Shown: piece after piece, positions 1-5,324 of the stretch
Position numbering within the stretch: the stretch's first letter is position 1
How the letters are laid out: each line of letters starts with the position of its first letter
Assembly: GCA_030834835.1 (NCBI GenBank)
Contig: JAUQXD010001098.1
Coordinates: 1 to 7,045, forward strand
Direction: 5' to 3'
From: Thermoflexales bacterium
GTDB lineage: Bacteria; Chloroflexota; Anaerolineae; Fen-1058
Length of the DNA: 7,045 nt
Made by a program: the position numbers and the translations under genes
Notes under the pieces: generated by a model
Database searches by the model: none
Seen by the model: the letters and a program-made list of their open reading frames with translations, nothing else
Told to the model about the DNA's origin: nothing

Positions 1-41
1 TGTGGCATATCGTCGGCGATGAGCACGCGGATCGGGTTCAT
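1..41 (-). CDS. Response regulator, N-terminal fragment (runs off the window)
   Basis: Only the first 13 codons are inside the window, starting from the ATG at 41-39 and reading MNPIRVLIADDMP. This is the first beta strand of a CheY-like receiver domain (hydrophobic strand IRVLIA) followed by the Asp-Asp pair that helps bind Mg2+ at the phosphorylation site. The nearby regulator at 2539-3240 has the matching segment ITVLIVDDH. The gene begins 6 bp after the stop codon of the small ORF at 48-230, so the two are probably co-transcribed and translationally coupled; I see no clear Shine-Dalgarno of its own. The output domain is not visible. A NarL/LuxR-type output would fit the HisKA_3 kinases upstream, but that is inference. 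The receiver assignment is fairly secure for such a short fragment because of the DD pair and the start position. Confidence 0.72.
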   Translation of the reverse strand, partial: MNPIRVLIADDMP

Positions 42-47
42 GATCGG

Positions 48-230
48 TTACGACACGAAATAGAGGTTAGCGTAGTCAAGATCGAGGACGTTGAAGTCGA
101 TCTCGAATTTGGAATTCAAATCCCCGGACATCTCGTCCGACAGGTCAACTTCGAATGGGTCGCTCAGGCGAATGAAAGCGGTGGGCTCCGGTAAACGATC
201 GAATCTTGTGGCGATGGTTAGCGTCTGCAT
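48..230 (-). CDS. Small acidic protein of unknown function (60 aa)
   Basis: I do not recognise this protein. It has 12 Asp/Glu against 4 Arg/Lys, with no membrane segment and no cysteine. The second half alternates hydrophobic and acidic residues (FEVDL near residue 26, FEIDFNVLDLDY near residue 42), which looks like short beta strands, possibly two related units. The start at 230 is supported by AAGAGG seven bases upstream. The stop lies 6 bp before the ATG of the response regulator at 41, so it probably heads a small operon with that regulator. The plus-strand frames over the same DNA give low-complexity Arg-rich translations and are less believable. It could be a regulator-associated small protein, or a chance ORF in the leader of the regulator. 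The protein-like composition and ribosome site favour a real gene. Confidence 0.5.
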   Translation of the reverse strand: MQTLTIATRFDRLPEPTAFIRLSDPFEVDLSDEMSGDLNSKFEIDFNVLDLDYANLYFVS

Positions 231-237
231 GGTTTTG

Positions 238-265
238 CCTCTTGCTCAAGTGCGTCCTAACTATA
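238..265 (-). promoter_or_regulatory. Ribosome site and possible -10 for the small acidic ORF
   Basis: On the minus strand AAGAGG (243-238) lies seven bases before the ATG at 230, a reasonable Shine-Dalgarno. Further upstream TATAGT (265-260) resembles a -10 box, but no convincing -35 lies 16 to 18 bp before it. The ribosome site is fairly firm and the promoter call is weak. Confidence 0.35.
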
Positions 266-409
266 CGCCGCATCCACGCCGGGCACATCGCGCGGCAGGC
301 GGATTGTGAACTTTGCCGCACACCGATCTTTTACTCGGTCTGTGGGACGGGCCGGAACGCGGGGCGTACAACCAGGGACGTAGGACTGGAGATGGAGAGG
401 GGAAAAGCC

Positions 410-439
410 GATCCACTAATCTACACGAATCAACACGAT
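410..439 (-). repeat. Inverted repeat, far arm, with 10-nt sub-periodicity
   Basis: Read on the minus strand, this 30-mer is built from three similar decamers: (a)tcgtgttg, attcgtgtag, attagtggat, then a final c. It matches the plus-strand reading of 539-568 at 25 of 30 positions by eye, so the two arms are inverted, about 99 bp apart. In a transcript coming from the kinase gene this arm would be the 3' side of a long stem and is followed at once by GGCTTTT (409-403). Confidence 0.7.
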
Positions 440-450
440 GGCGCGAGGCT

Positions 451-484
451 GCGCAACCGCTGCCGCGGACGACAGCGGTTCGCC
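451..484. terminator. Nested GC-rich hairpin, possible transcript-end structure
   Basis: AACCGCTG (455-462) and CAGCGGTT (473-480) form a perfect 8-bp stem around a 10-base loop, and it can extend by three GC pairs (451-453 with 481-483) past one bulged base. It sits between the two inverted-repeat arms, about 85 bp after the kinase stop codon. No T-run follows directly on either strand. The outer 30-nt stem is followed on the minus strand by GGCTTTT (409-403), so the two structures together could act as a composite terminator for the kinase operon. The stem is seen; its function is inferred. Confidence 0.35.
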
Positions 485-537
485 CGTTTATGCGCCGGAG
501 ACGGCGCGGTGAGCAGTTAGTTGAGTGGCGTTGAGAT

Positions 538-568
538 AGTCGTGATGATTCGCGTCGATTCGTGGATC
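538..568 (+). repeat. Inverted repeat, near arm, overlapping the kinase stop codon
   Basis: The plus strand reads agtcgtgatg, attcgcgtcg, attcgtggat, c: three related decamers matching the arm at 410-439 in inverted orientation (25 of 30). The arm covers two bases of the minus-strand TGA (569-567) that ends the truncated kinase, so the kinase reading frame ends as it enters the repeat. From memory, similar 'gattcgtg' decamer runs occur between genes in other environmental bacterial genomes; this was not checked. Confidence 0.7.
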
Positions 569-1358
569 ACTCTACAGGGCGCAGCCGGGTGATCAACGAG
601 CGCAGCTGGCCGAGGGCGCTGCCGCTCATGTCTTGCAGCCGATCGAGCTGCTCGGGCACACGCGCCGGGTCTTTATCGAGCAGCAGGCGCGCAGCCTCGG
701 CGGTGAGGGTGAGGCTGAAGATGGTTTGATTGACCGAATCATGCAGGTCGCGCGCCAGCCGATTGCGCTCCTGCATCACGGAGAGTTCTTCCACCTGCGC
801 GGCGTACGTTTGCAGCCGGGCGTGCGCAGTCTGCAAATCGCGCAGCAGCGCGTCGCTTTCCGCGCGCGCGATTTCGGCCTGCTGCGTCAGGCGAGTGAAC
901 CATACGATGAAGTAACTGAGGGCGATCAGATTGAGCAGCGTCGCCAGACCCACCGCGACCCCCATGGCCACTATCAAGAACCGGGCGGCGATGACGATCA
1001 ACACGCCGATGGCGATCGACGCGCTGCGGCGCGAAAAGTTCAAAATCGCATAAATGCCCAGGCTGACGTAGAGGCTCCATAGAAAATCGAACTCCGGCGC
1101 GAAGCTGCCGACGGTCAGCACCAGCGCTGTCTGCAGGCCAAAATAAACTCCACGGTATGCGCTCCAGCGGCGCGCTATGTTTGGCTCAGACGCCAGCAGC
1201 AGCAGGAAAACTGCCAGCATTGCCAGCCCCGTTGTCGCCTCCGCATAACGGCCATATTGCAGCATGGCCCGCGCCAGGACGATGGCGCACAGCGTGTAGT
1301 TCGTCAAGGTGATGATGCGTTGGCTCTGCGTTTTGATTCGTGGCAGCATGTCAGCCAT
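567..1358 (-). CDS. Sensor histidine kinase paralogue lacking the ATPase domain
   Basis: This 263-residue NarL/DesK-family sensor protein has about six membrane helices (roughly 14-34, 43-57, 70-86, 91-107, 113-131, 134-154), a short coiled coil (160-195) and a HisKA_3 dimerisation/phospho-acceptor domain (197-261). The H-box is RDLHDSV with phospho-acceptor His206. It ends at LRPVE directly after that domain. The HATPase_c domain (N, G1, G2 boxes), which normally adds about 130 residues, is absent and no remnant lies downstream. It therefore cannot bind ATP itself but could be phosphorylated in trans. From residue 171 on it is about 58% identical by eye to the kinase immediately upstream, so the pair probably arose by duplication. 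I chose the ATG at 1358, where ATGGCTGA overlaps the upstream stop codon (coupled translation). The ATG at 1397 would add 13 unlikely residues. Either a functional split-type partner or a decaying truncated copy. Confidence 0.8.
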   Translation of the reverse strand: MADMLPRIKTQSQRIITLTNYTLCAIVLARAMLQYGRYAEATTGLAMLAVFLLLLASEPNIARRWSAYRGVYFGLQTALVLTVGSFAPEFDFLWSLYVSLGIYAILNFSRRSASIAIGVLIVIAARFLIVAMGVAVGLATLLNLIALSYFIVWFTRLTQQAEIARAESDALLRDLQTAHARLQTYAAQVEELSVMQERNRLARDLHDSVNQTIFSLTLTAEAARLLLDKDPARVPEQLDRLQDMSGSALGQLRSLITRLRPVE

Positions 1359-2535
1359 GTCCGTTCGTCGGCGCGACAATCCGCAAACGCGTGCCACGCC
1401 CCGGCTGCGAATCGATCGTCAGGTCCCAGCCGATCTCTTTCGCGCGCTCGGCCATGGTGGACAGCCCGAAGTGTCCCCGGCGCGGCGCATCCTCGCTCAC
1501 CTCAAAACCGGCGCCCTCATCGGCCACTTCCACACAGGCGGGCGTCTCGGCCAGACTGAGCGTGATGGTCGCGGCACCCACGCCGGCGTGCTTCACCACA
1601 TTGTTCAACGCTTCCTGCACGATGTGAAACACGCCCGTCGCCACCCGATCGGGCAGCGCGCCATCCCCGATCACGCGCAGCTGCACCTGCAAGCCGTCGC
1701 GTGTCTGGCGTTCGGCGATGTGCCGCTGCAATGCGGCGACCAGGCCATCGGCGGTGATCGAAGCGGGACGCAGCTGGCTGACCAGTGTCTGAATCTCGCG
1801 TGAAGCGCTCCGGGCCAGTTCCTGCACGCGATCGACCTGCGCGGCGACGCGCGTCGGTTCTTTGTCGAACAACAGGCGCGCCGCCTGCACGGCCAGCGTC
1901 ATGCTGAAGACGGTCTGCGTTACCGAGTCGTGCAGTTCGCGCGCAAGGCGGTTGCGCTCGTACGTCACTGCCAGCTCTTCCGCCTGTGCGGCGTAATCTT
2001 GCAGCTGACGATGGGTCACTTGCAGATCGGCGAGCAGGCGCTGATTCGCCTGCCGGGCCGCTTCCGCCTGCTGCCGGACGTGTGCGATCTGACCGACAAA
2101 AAAACACAATGCGCCGTAGAGCATCGTCATCGCGACCCCGGTCGGCGGTTCGATGTCGAAGTACACCTGCCCCCAGAGGCGGGGGCCTAGCGTATACAGG
2201 ACGAGCATCACCGATGGATACGCCGCAATCCACGCGAAGCCCACGCGCCGCCCAAACAGCTCGACGGCCTGAAGGCTAAGGGGAATGAACAAGAGCGTGA
2301 AAAAATCGTGGCGCAGGGGAATCAGCATCAACGCCAGCACGAAACTCGATTGCAGACCAAGATAGATCAGCGAGCGGGCGCGGACGGCGGCGAACCAGGC
2401 CGGGCGGCGCTGGCGACCGAGCAGCAGCAGGCCATACGCGGCGAGCAGGAGCATGACCCAGCCGCGCGGCCAGCGTCCGCTGAACGTCGCCCAGGCCCGA
2501 ATGACCACTGACGCGAAAATAAGCAGCGTGCCCAT
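1351..2535 (-). CDS. Membrane sensor histidine kinase, HisKA_3/HATPase_c (NarL/LiaS type)
   Basis: A 394-residue kinase that autophosphorylates from ATP and passes phosphate to a NarL-type regulator, most likely the one encoded just upstream. It has about six membrane helices (2-18, 25-40, 55-74, 77-93, 98-116, 133-150) and no large external domain, which suggests sensing in or at the membrane as in DesK/LiaS. A coiled-coil linker (150-192) leads to HisKA_3 with ERNRLARELHDSV, phospho-acceptor His202. The ATPase domain is complete: N box QEALNNVVKHA (307-317), G1 DEGAGF with Asp339, G2 GHFGLSTMAERA (354-365) and PGRGT (378-382). It starts 3 bp after the regulator's stop codon without an obvious ribosome site, so translation is probably coupled. 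Its own stop overlaps the start of the truncated paralogue. The signal sensed cannot be read from the sequence. Confidence 0.93.
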   Translation of the reverse strand: MGTLLIFASVVIRAWATFSGRWPRGWVMLLLAAYGLLLLGRQRRPAWFAAVRARSLIYLGLQSSFVLALMLIPLRHDFFTLLFIPLSLQAVELFGRRVGFAWIAAYPSVMLVLYTLGPRLWGQVYFDIEPPTGVAMTMLYGALCFFVGQIAHVRQQAEAARQANQRLLADLQVTHRQLQDYAAQAEELAVTYERNRLARELHDSVTQTVFSMTLAVQAARLLFDKEPTRVAAQVDRVQELARSASREIQTLVSQLRPASITADGLVAALQRHIAERQTRDGLQVQLRVIGDGALPDRVATGVFHIVQEALNNVVKHAGVGAATITLSLAETPACVEVADEGAGFEVSEDAPRRGHFGLSTMAERAKEIGWDLTIDSQPGRGTRLRIVAPTNGHG

Positions 2536-2538
2536 CGG

Positions 2539-3240
2539 TTACGTTTTGTCGCCCAGCCCCCGCTTCAGCGCGTAGATGGCGGCCTGCGTGCGATCTTCAA
2601 GGTGCAGCTTGCCGAGGATGTTGCTGACGTGCGTCTTCACCGTCTTTTCACTGATGACCAACTGCTGCGCGATCTCGTGGTTGTTCAGCCCCTGCGCCAG
2701 CAGCCGCAGCACTTCCAGTTCGCGCTCGGTCAAATCCGGTTCGACCGCAGGTGGCGGCGACGTAGGCTCCTTCGCCGCAATGGCCGACATCAACTTTCGG
2801 GCGACATCCGGGTGAAGTTGGACCTTGCCCTGATAGGCCTCGCGCACGGCTTGCACCAGTTCGCCAGGTGGAATATCTTTGAGCAAATAACCCTGTGCGC
2901 CCGCCCGGAGTGCCGGCAACACCTGATCGTTCTCGCCAAAGCTGGTCAGAATGATGACGCGCGAGTCGGGGCTGACGGCGATGATTTGGGGCGTGGCCTC
3001 GACGCCGCCCAACTTCGGCATCACCAGATCGAGCAGCACGATGGCGGGTTGATGTCGCTTCGCCGCCTCGATCGCTTCCAGGCCGTTAGCCGCTTCGCCC
3101 ACGATCACCATATCGTCCTGCAGCTCGAGGAACGTTCGCAGGCCCTGGCGTACGACGGCATGATCGTCGACGATCAAAACGGTAATCCGCTGTACCGGCG
3201 TGCGATCGATCTCTCCCATCTGTTGCGACGTAGTGCTCAT
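2539..3240 (-). CDS. NarL/FixJ-family response regulator (LuxR-type HTH)
   Basis: A 233-residue DNA-binding response regulator and first gene of the signalling operon. The receiver domain (about 19-135) has the acidic pair Asp25-Asp26, phospho-acceptor Asp71 (VLLDLVMP), Thr99 (ILTSF) and Lys121 (LLKD), all the expected active-site residues. A proline-rich linker (159-168) leads to a GerE/LuxR helix-turn-helix (170-229) with LTERELEVLRLLAQG and the recognition-helix region SEKTVKTHVSNILGKL. Phosphorylation by the downstream kinase should drive dimerisation and promoter binding. Layout and family resemble LiaR, VraR and DegU, but the exact orthologue cannot be named. The start at 3240 is supported by AAAGGAG four bases upstream. 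The first 15 residues before the receiver are polar and somewhat longer than usual; Met8 is an alternative start without its own ribosome site. Confidence 0.95.
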   Translation of the reverse strand: MSTTSQQMGEIDRTPVQRITVLIVDDHAVVRQGLRTFLELQDDMVIVGEAANGLEAIEAAKRHQPAIVLLDLVMPKLGGVEATPQIIAVSPDSRVIILTSFGENDQVLPALRAGAQGYLLKDIPPGELVQAVREAYQGKVQLHPDVARKLMSAIAAKEPTSPPPAVEPDLTERELEVLRLLAQGLNNHEIAQQLVISEKTVKTHVSNILGKLHLEDRTQAAIYALKRGLGDKT

Positions 3241-3244
3241 GTCG

Positions 3245-3323
3245 CTCCTTTCGCGCTTGAGGCCGGAGTGTTATTTTAGGGGGGTGGTGGCGACAGGCCG
3301 CCCGAACAACCCTATCTATATTA
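3245..3323 (-). promoter_or_regulatory. Ribosome site and AT-rich promoter region of the signalling operon
   Basis: AAAGGAG (3251-3245) precedes the regulator ATG by four bases and is the strongest minus-strand ribosome site in the window. The 169-bp gap after the permease gene holds two AT-rich patches that could be -10 boxes on the minus strand, TAAAAT (3278-3273) and TAATAT (3323-3318). Neither has a good -35 at normal spacing. I found no clear terminator hairpin for the permease here, so read-through from it is possible. Confidence 0.4.
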
Positions 3324-3409
3324 CCATGATCAGGCAAGCGATAAGCATTGAAGTTGTGTGCTGAATAATCGCTGGTGCGCTGCGGCCTTTGAGCGGATTC
3401 GACAGACCG

Positions 3410-4189
3410 TCAGCGACCGCGCACCAGATACACCACGCCGATGACCAGACCAATGATGACGACGATGCGGCGCAGCGCGGCCGGCTGGACTCGACCGGCC
3501 AATCGGCCGCCCAGCGAGCCGCCGATTACTGCGCCAACGGCCATCACAATCGCGGCCGGCCACACGACCTGACCGGAGAACAAGAAGAAGATCGCAGCGG
3601 TGATGTTTACGCTGAACGCAATCGCCTGCTTCAGGCCATTCAGCCTCGTCAACGAATCTTCCAGCACCAGGCCCAACACCGCCAGCACGATCACGCTCAG
3701 CCCCGCGCCGAAGTAGCCGCCGTAGATCGAGGCGGCAAAGACCGGCGGCACGGCCCAGACATTGTGCAGACTCGATTGGCCCGACTGCGCCACGCGGCGC
3801 AGCAACCACGCTCGCAGCCGATCTTGCAGTGCCAGCAAACCGGCCGCCAGCAAGATCAGAATCGGCACCAGTTCGCGGAAAACCCGATCGGTGGTGCTCA
3901 ACAACAAGACCCCGCCAACGATGCCGCCCAGCGCCCCGGCCGGCAGGAGCAGCCGCAGGCGGGGTGCCTGTCCGCGCAGGTCTTTCGATTGTGCCAGGGT
4001 CGCGCCCAGATAGCCAGGGCTTAGCGCCACCGTATTGGTGATGCTGGCGGCGACCGGCGGAATGCCCACGGCGGTCAGCATAGGAAAGGTGATCAACGTG
4101 CCGCCGCCCGCCAGGGCATTCACGGCGCCGCCGGCGATGCCCGTGCCGGCGATGAGCAACAACTGAACGATGGTCAACGAGTCTGTCAT
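3410..4189 (-). CDS. TauE/SafE-family membrane permease (sulfite/organic anion exporter-like)
   Basis: A 259-residue integral membrane protein of the TauE/SafE (DUF81) family, whose studied members move sulfite, sulfoacetate, taurine-related or other small anions; the substrate here is unknown. The family signature appears in both halves: [20 protein letters not shown] (residues 17-36) and [11 protein letters not shown] (156-166), followed by [13 protein letters not shown] (183-195). About seven or eight hydrophobic helices are visible, with a basic cytoplasmic loop near 123-133. I start it at the ATG at 4189. The longer frame back to 4324 would add 45 residues of non-membrane sequence and would cross the start of the divergent methyltransferase. 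Only a distant AGGA lies upstream of 4189, so the ribosome site is weak. No sulfur-metabolism gene is next to it to hint at substrate. Confidence 0.9.
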   Translation of the reverse strand: MTDSLTIVQLLLIAGTGIAGGAVNALAGGGTLITFPMLTAVGIPPVAASITNTVALSPGYLGATLAQSKDLRGQAPRLRLLLPAGALGGIVGGVLLLSTTDRVFRELVPILILLAAGLLALQDRLRAWLLRRVAQSGQSSLHNVWAVPPVFAASIYGGYFGAGLSVIVLAVLGLVLEDSLTRLNGLKQAIAFSVNITAAIFFLFSGQVVWPAAIVMAVGAVIGGSLGGRLAGRVQPAALRRIVVIIGLVIGVVYLVRGR

Positions 4190-4237
4190 GAGCGGGTAGA
4201 TTCCTGGTTTATCTGGCGCGGCGCTGCAATGCGGTTG

Positions 4238-4243
4238 ATTATA
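4238..4243 (-). promoter_or_regulatory. Candidate -10 box for the permease
   Basis: The minus strand reads a perfect TATAAT at 4243-4238, 48 bp before the permease ATG at 4189. No good -35 lies 16 to 18 bp upstream, so this is a half promoter by consensus. Its position in the divergent gap, and on the correct strand, supports the shorter permease start. Confidence 0.45.
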
Positions 4244-4265
4244 CAACGAGGGTGAGAAGTGGCCC

Positions 4266-4306
4266 TTCACACTCGCGACGAATCGAGTAGAATGGACAGC
4301 AGGAGG
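4266..4306 (+). promoter_or_regulatory. Sigma70-type promoter and ribosome site for the methyltransferase
   Basis: TTCACA (4266-4271) and TAGAAT (4288-4293), separated by 16 bp, each match the -35 and -10 consensus at five of six positions. AGGAGG (4301-4306) follows, four bases before the ATG at 4311. Transcription would start near 4300, giving a leader of only about ten bases that begins almost at the ribosome site. This is the best promoter in the window, though untested. Confidence 0.6.
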
Positions 4307-4310
4307 ACCT

Positions 4311-5072
4311 ATGATCGATCCCACTCAACGCTTTTCCAGTCGTGTGACCAACTACGTGAAGTACCGGCCAGCTTATCCGGCGGCGATTATCGACTTGCTC
4401 AGGGCCGAATGCGGCCTGACACCAGACTCGATCGTCGCCGATGTCGGTTCAGGCACCGGCTTGCTGGCCGAGTTGTTCCTGAAGGCGGGCAATCGCGTTT
4501 TCGGCATCGAGCCGAACCGCGAGATGCGCGAAGCCGGTGAGCAACTGCTGCGCGGCTATGAGCGCTTTGTCAGCATCGACGCGATGGCGGAAGCGACTAC
4601 GTTACCCGATCACAGCGTCGATTTCGTTACGGCCGGACAGGCATTTCACTGGTTCGATCGCGAACGTGTCAGCGCCGAATTTGCCCGCCTCCTCCGATCG
4701 CCGGGCTGGCTGGTACTGATCTGGAATGAACGCCGCATCGATTCCACGCCGTTTCTGCGGGCGTATGAGCAACTGCTGCACACTTACTCGACCGAGTACG
4801 CGCAGGTGGATCATCGGTTGATCGATCACGACGTGATCCGCGCTGCCTTCCCGACAGTGTCGTTCCAACTCCGCACCTTCGACAATCAACAGCGCTTTGA
4901 CTTCGAAGGTGTGAAGGGGCGGTTGATGTCTTCGTCGTATGCGCCGGAAGCTAGCCATCCAAATCACGCCCCGATGATGGCAGAGCTGGCCGACATTTTT
5001 CAACGGTATCAGACGAACGGCGAGATCGTCTTCGAGTACGATACACGCGTCAATTTCGGGCGATTGAAGTAG
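4311..5072 (+). CDS. Class I SAM-dependent methyltransferase (Methyltransf_11-like)
   Basis: A 253-residue soluble enzyme expected to move a methyl group from S-adenosylmethionine to an unknown small-molecule or other acceptor. The Rossmann-like SAM site is clear: motif [12 protein letters not shown] (42-52), the acidic end of strand 2 in FGIEPN (Glu67), and a probable adenine-contact Asp in SIDAMAE (90). The N-terminal YVKYRPAYP (15-23) and the GQAFHWFD segment (109-116) are typical of a widespread subfamily annotated only as class I methyltransferase, related to yeast trans-aconitate methyltransferase-like proteins. Substrate therefore cannot be assigned. The start at 4311 is set by AGGAGG four bases upstream. 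It is transcribed away from the permease. A small GC-rich inverted repeat (5072-5076 with 5089-5093) follows the stop codon without a T-run and may or may not end the transcript. Confidence 0.92.
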   Translation: MIDPTQRFSSRVTNYVKYRPAYPAAIIDLLRAECGLTPDSIVADVGSGTGLLAELFLKAGNRVFGIEPNREMREAGEQLLRGYERFVSIDAMAEATTLPDHSVDFVTAGQAFHWFDRERVSAEFARLLRSPGWLVLIWNERRIDSTPFLRAYEQLLHTYSTEYAQVDHRLIDHDVIRAAFPTVSFQLRTFDNQQRFDFEGVKGRLMSSSYAPEASHPNHAPMMAELADIFQRYQTNGEIVFEYDTRVNFGRLK

Positions 5073-5204
5073 CCGCTGCCAATGGTTCGCGGCGGTTGCT
5101 GCGCCTGATGAATCGAAGTAAGCGCTTCTGCCTGATCTTGTTCGACACTTACGCTTCCCGCGCCATCCACAGGAATGTCCCTTTCGCCCGATACTTTTTC
5201 GCCA

Positions 5205-5318
5205 TTGACAGTGCGGCTGACATCCCGAACAATGAGGAGGTCTGCTTAACCGTATTCACGGGGCGACGGTCGCCTGAGTGGCAGATGGTCTAACCGTTTG
5301 TCAGGCAGTGAACCGGAG
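5205..5318 (+). promoter_or_regulatory. Candidate promoter and ribosome site for the beta-helix gene
   Basis: The gap 5073-5324 has no gene I can support. It contains a perfect -35 TTGACA (5205-5210), 17 bp of spacer and AACAAT (5228-5233), four of six against the -10 consensus. Transcription would start near 5240, giving a leader of about 85 bases. GGAG (5315-5318) lies six bases before the ATG at 5325 and is the likely ribosome site. A purine-rich GAGGAGG at 5234-5240 is not followed by a usable start codon. Confidence 0.45.
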
Positions 5319-5324
5319 TAGCGC

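Larger units (their letters stand above)
231..566. other. Non-coding stretch between truncated kinase and small ORF
   Basis: These 336 bp carry no gene I can support. Open frames exist on the plus strand, but their translations are Arg-, Gly- and Cys-rich with no domain pattern, as expected for shadow frames in GC-rich DNA. I looked on the minus strand for leftovers of a histidine kinase ATPase domain (N box, DxGxG, GxGL) beyond the kinase stop codon and found none. What the stretch does hold is an inverted repeat (410-439 and 538-568), a GC-rich hairpin (451-484) and the leader of the small acidic ORF. Confidence 0.6.

Noticed and set aside
206..534. Open plus-strand frames of 73 to 104 codons in the stretch after the truncated kinase
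   Set aside because: Translations are Arg/Gly/Cys-rich without any domain pattern or ribosome site, and they overlap inverted repeats and a hairpin; they look like chance frames in GC-rich DNA.
231..566. Frameshifted remains of an ATPase domain downstream of the short kinase
   Set aside because: I read the minus-strand sequence for N-box, DxGxG and GxGL motifs and saw none, so the missing domain is not explained by a single frameshift inside this window.
1359..1397. N-terminal extension of the short kinase to the ATG at 1397
   Set aside because: It would overlap the last 47 bases of the full kinase gene, whose C-terminal frame is the conserved one; the ATG at 1358 gives the usual short operon overlap.
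739..2233. Long shadow frames overlapping both kinase genes (for example 739-1080 minus, 1517-2233 minus, 1309-1803 plus)
   Set aside because: They lie inside well-defined kinase domains in other frames, and their Arg/Ala/Gly-rich translations carry no motifs.
4190..4324. N-terminal extension of the permease to the ATG at 4324
   Set aside because: The extra 45 residues are not membrane-like, the extension crosses the TATAAT box and the start of the divergent methyltransferase, and the family signature sits at the normal distance from the ATG at 4189.
5096..5293. A 65-codon plus-strand frame between the methyltransferase and beta-helix genes
   Set aside because: It needs a TTG start without a ribosome site, its product shows no recognisable features, and it runs across the best promoter candidate (TTGACA at 5205) of the next gene.
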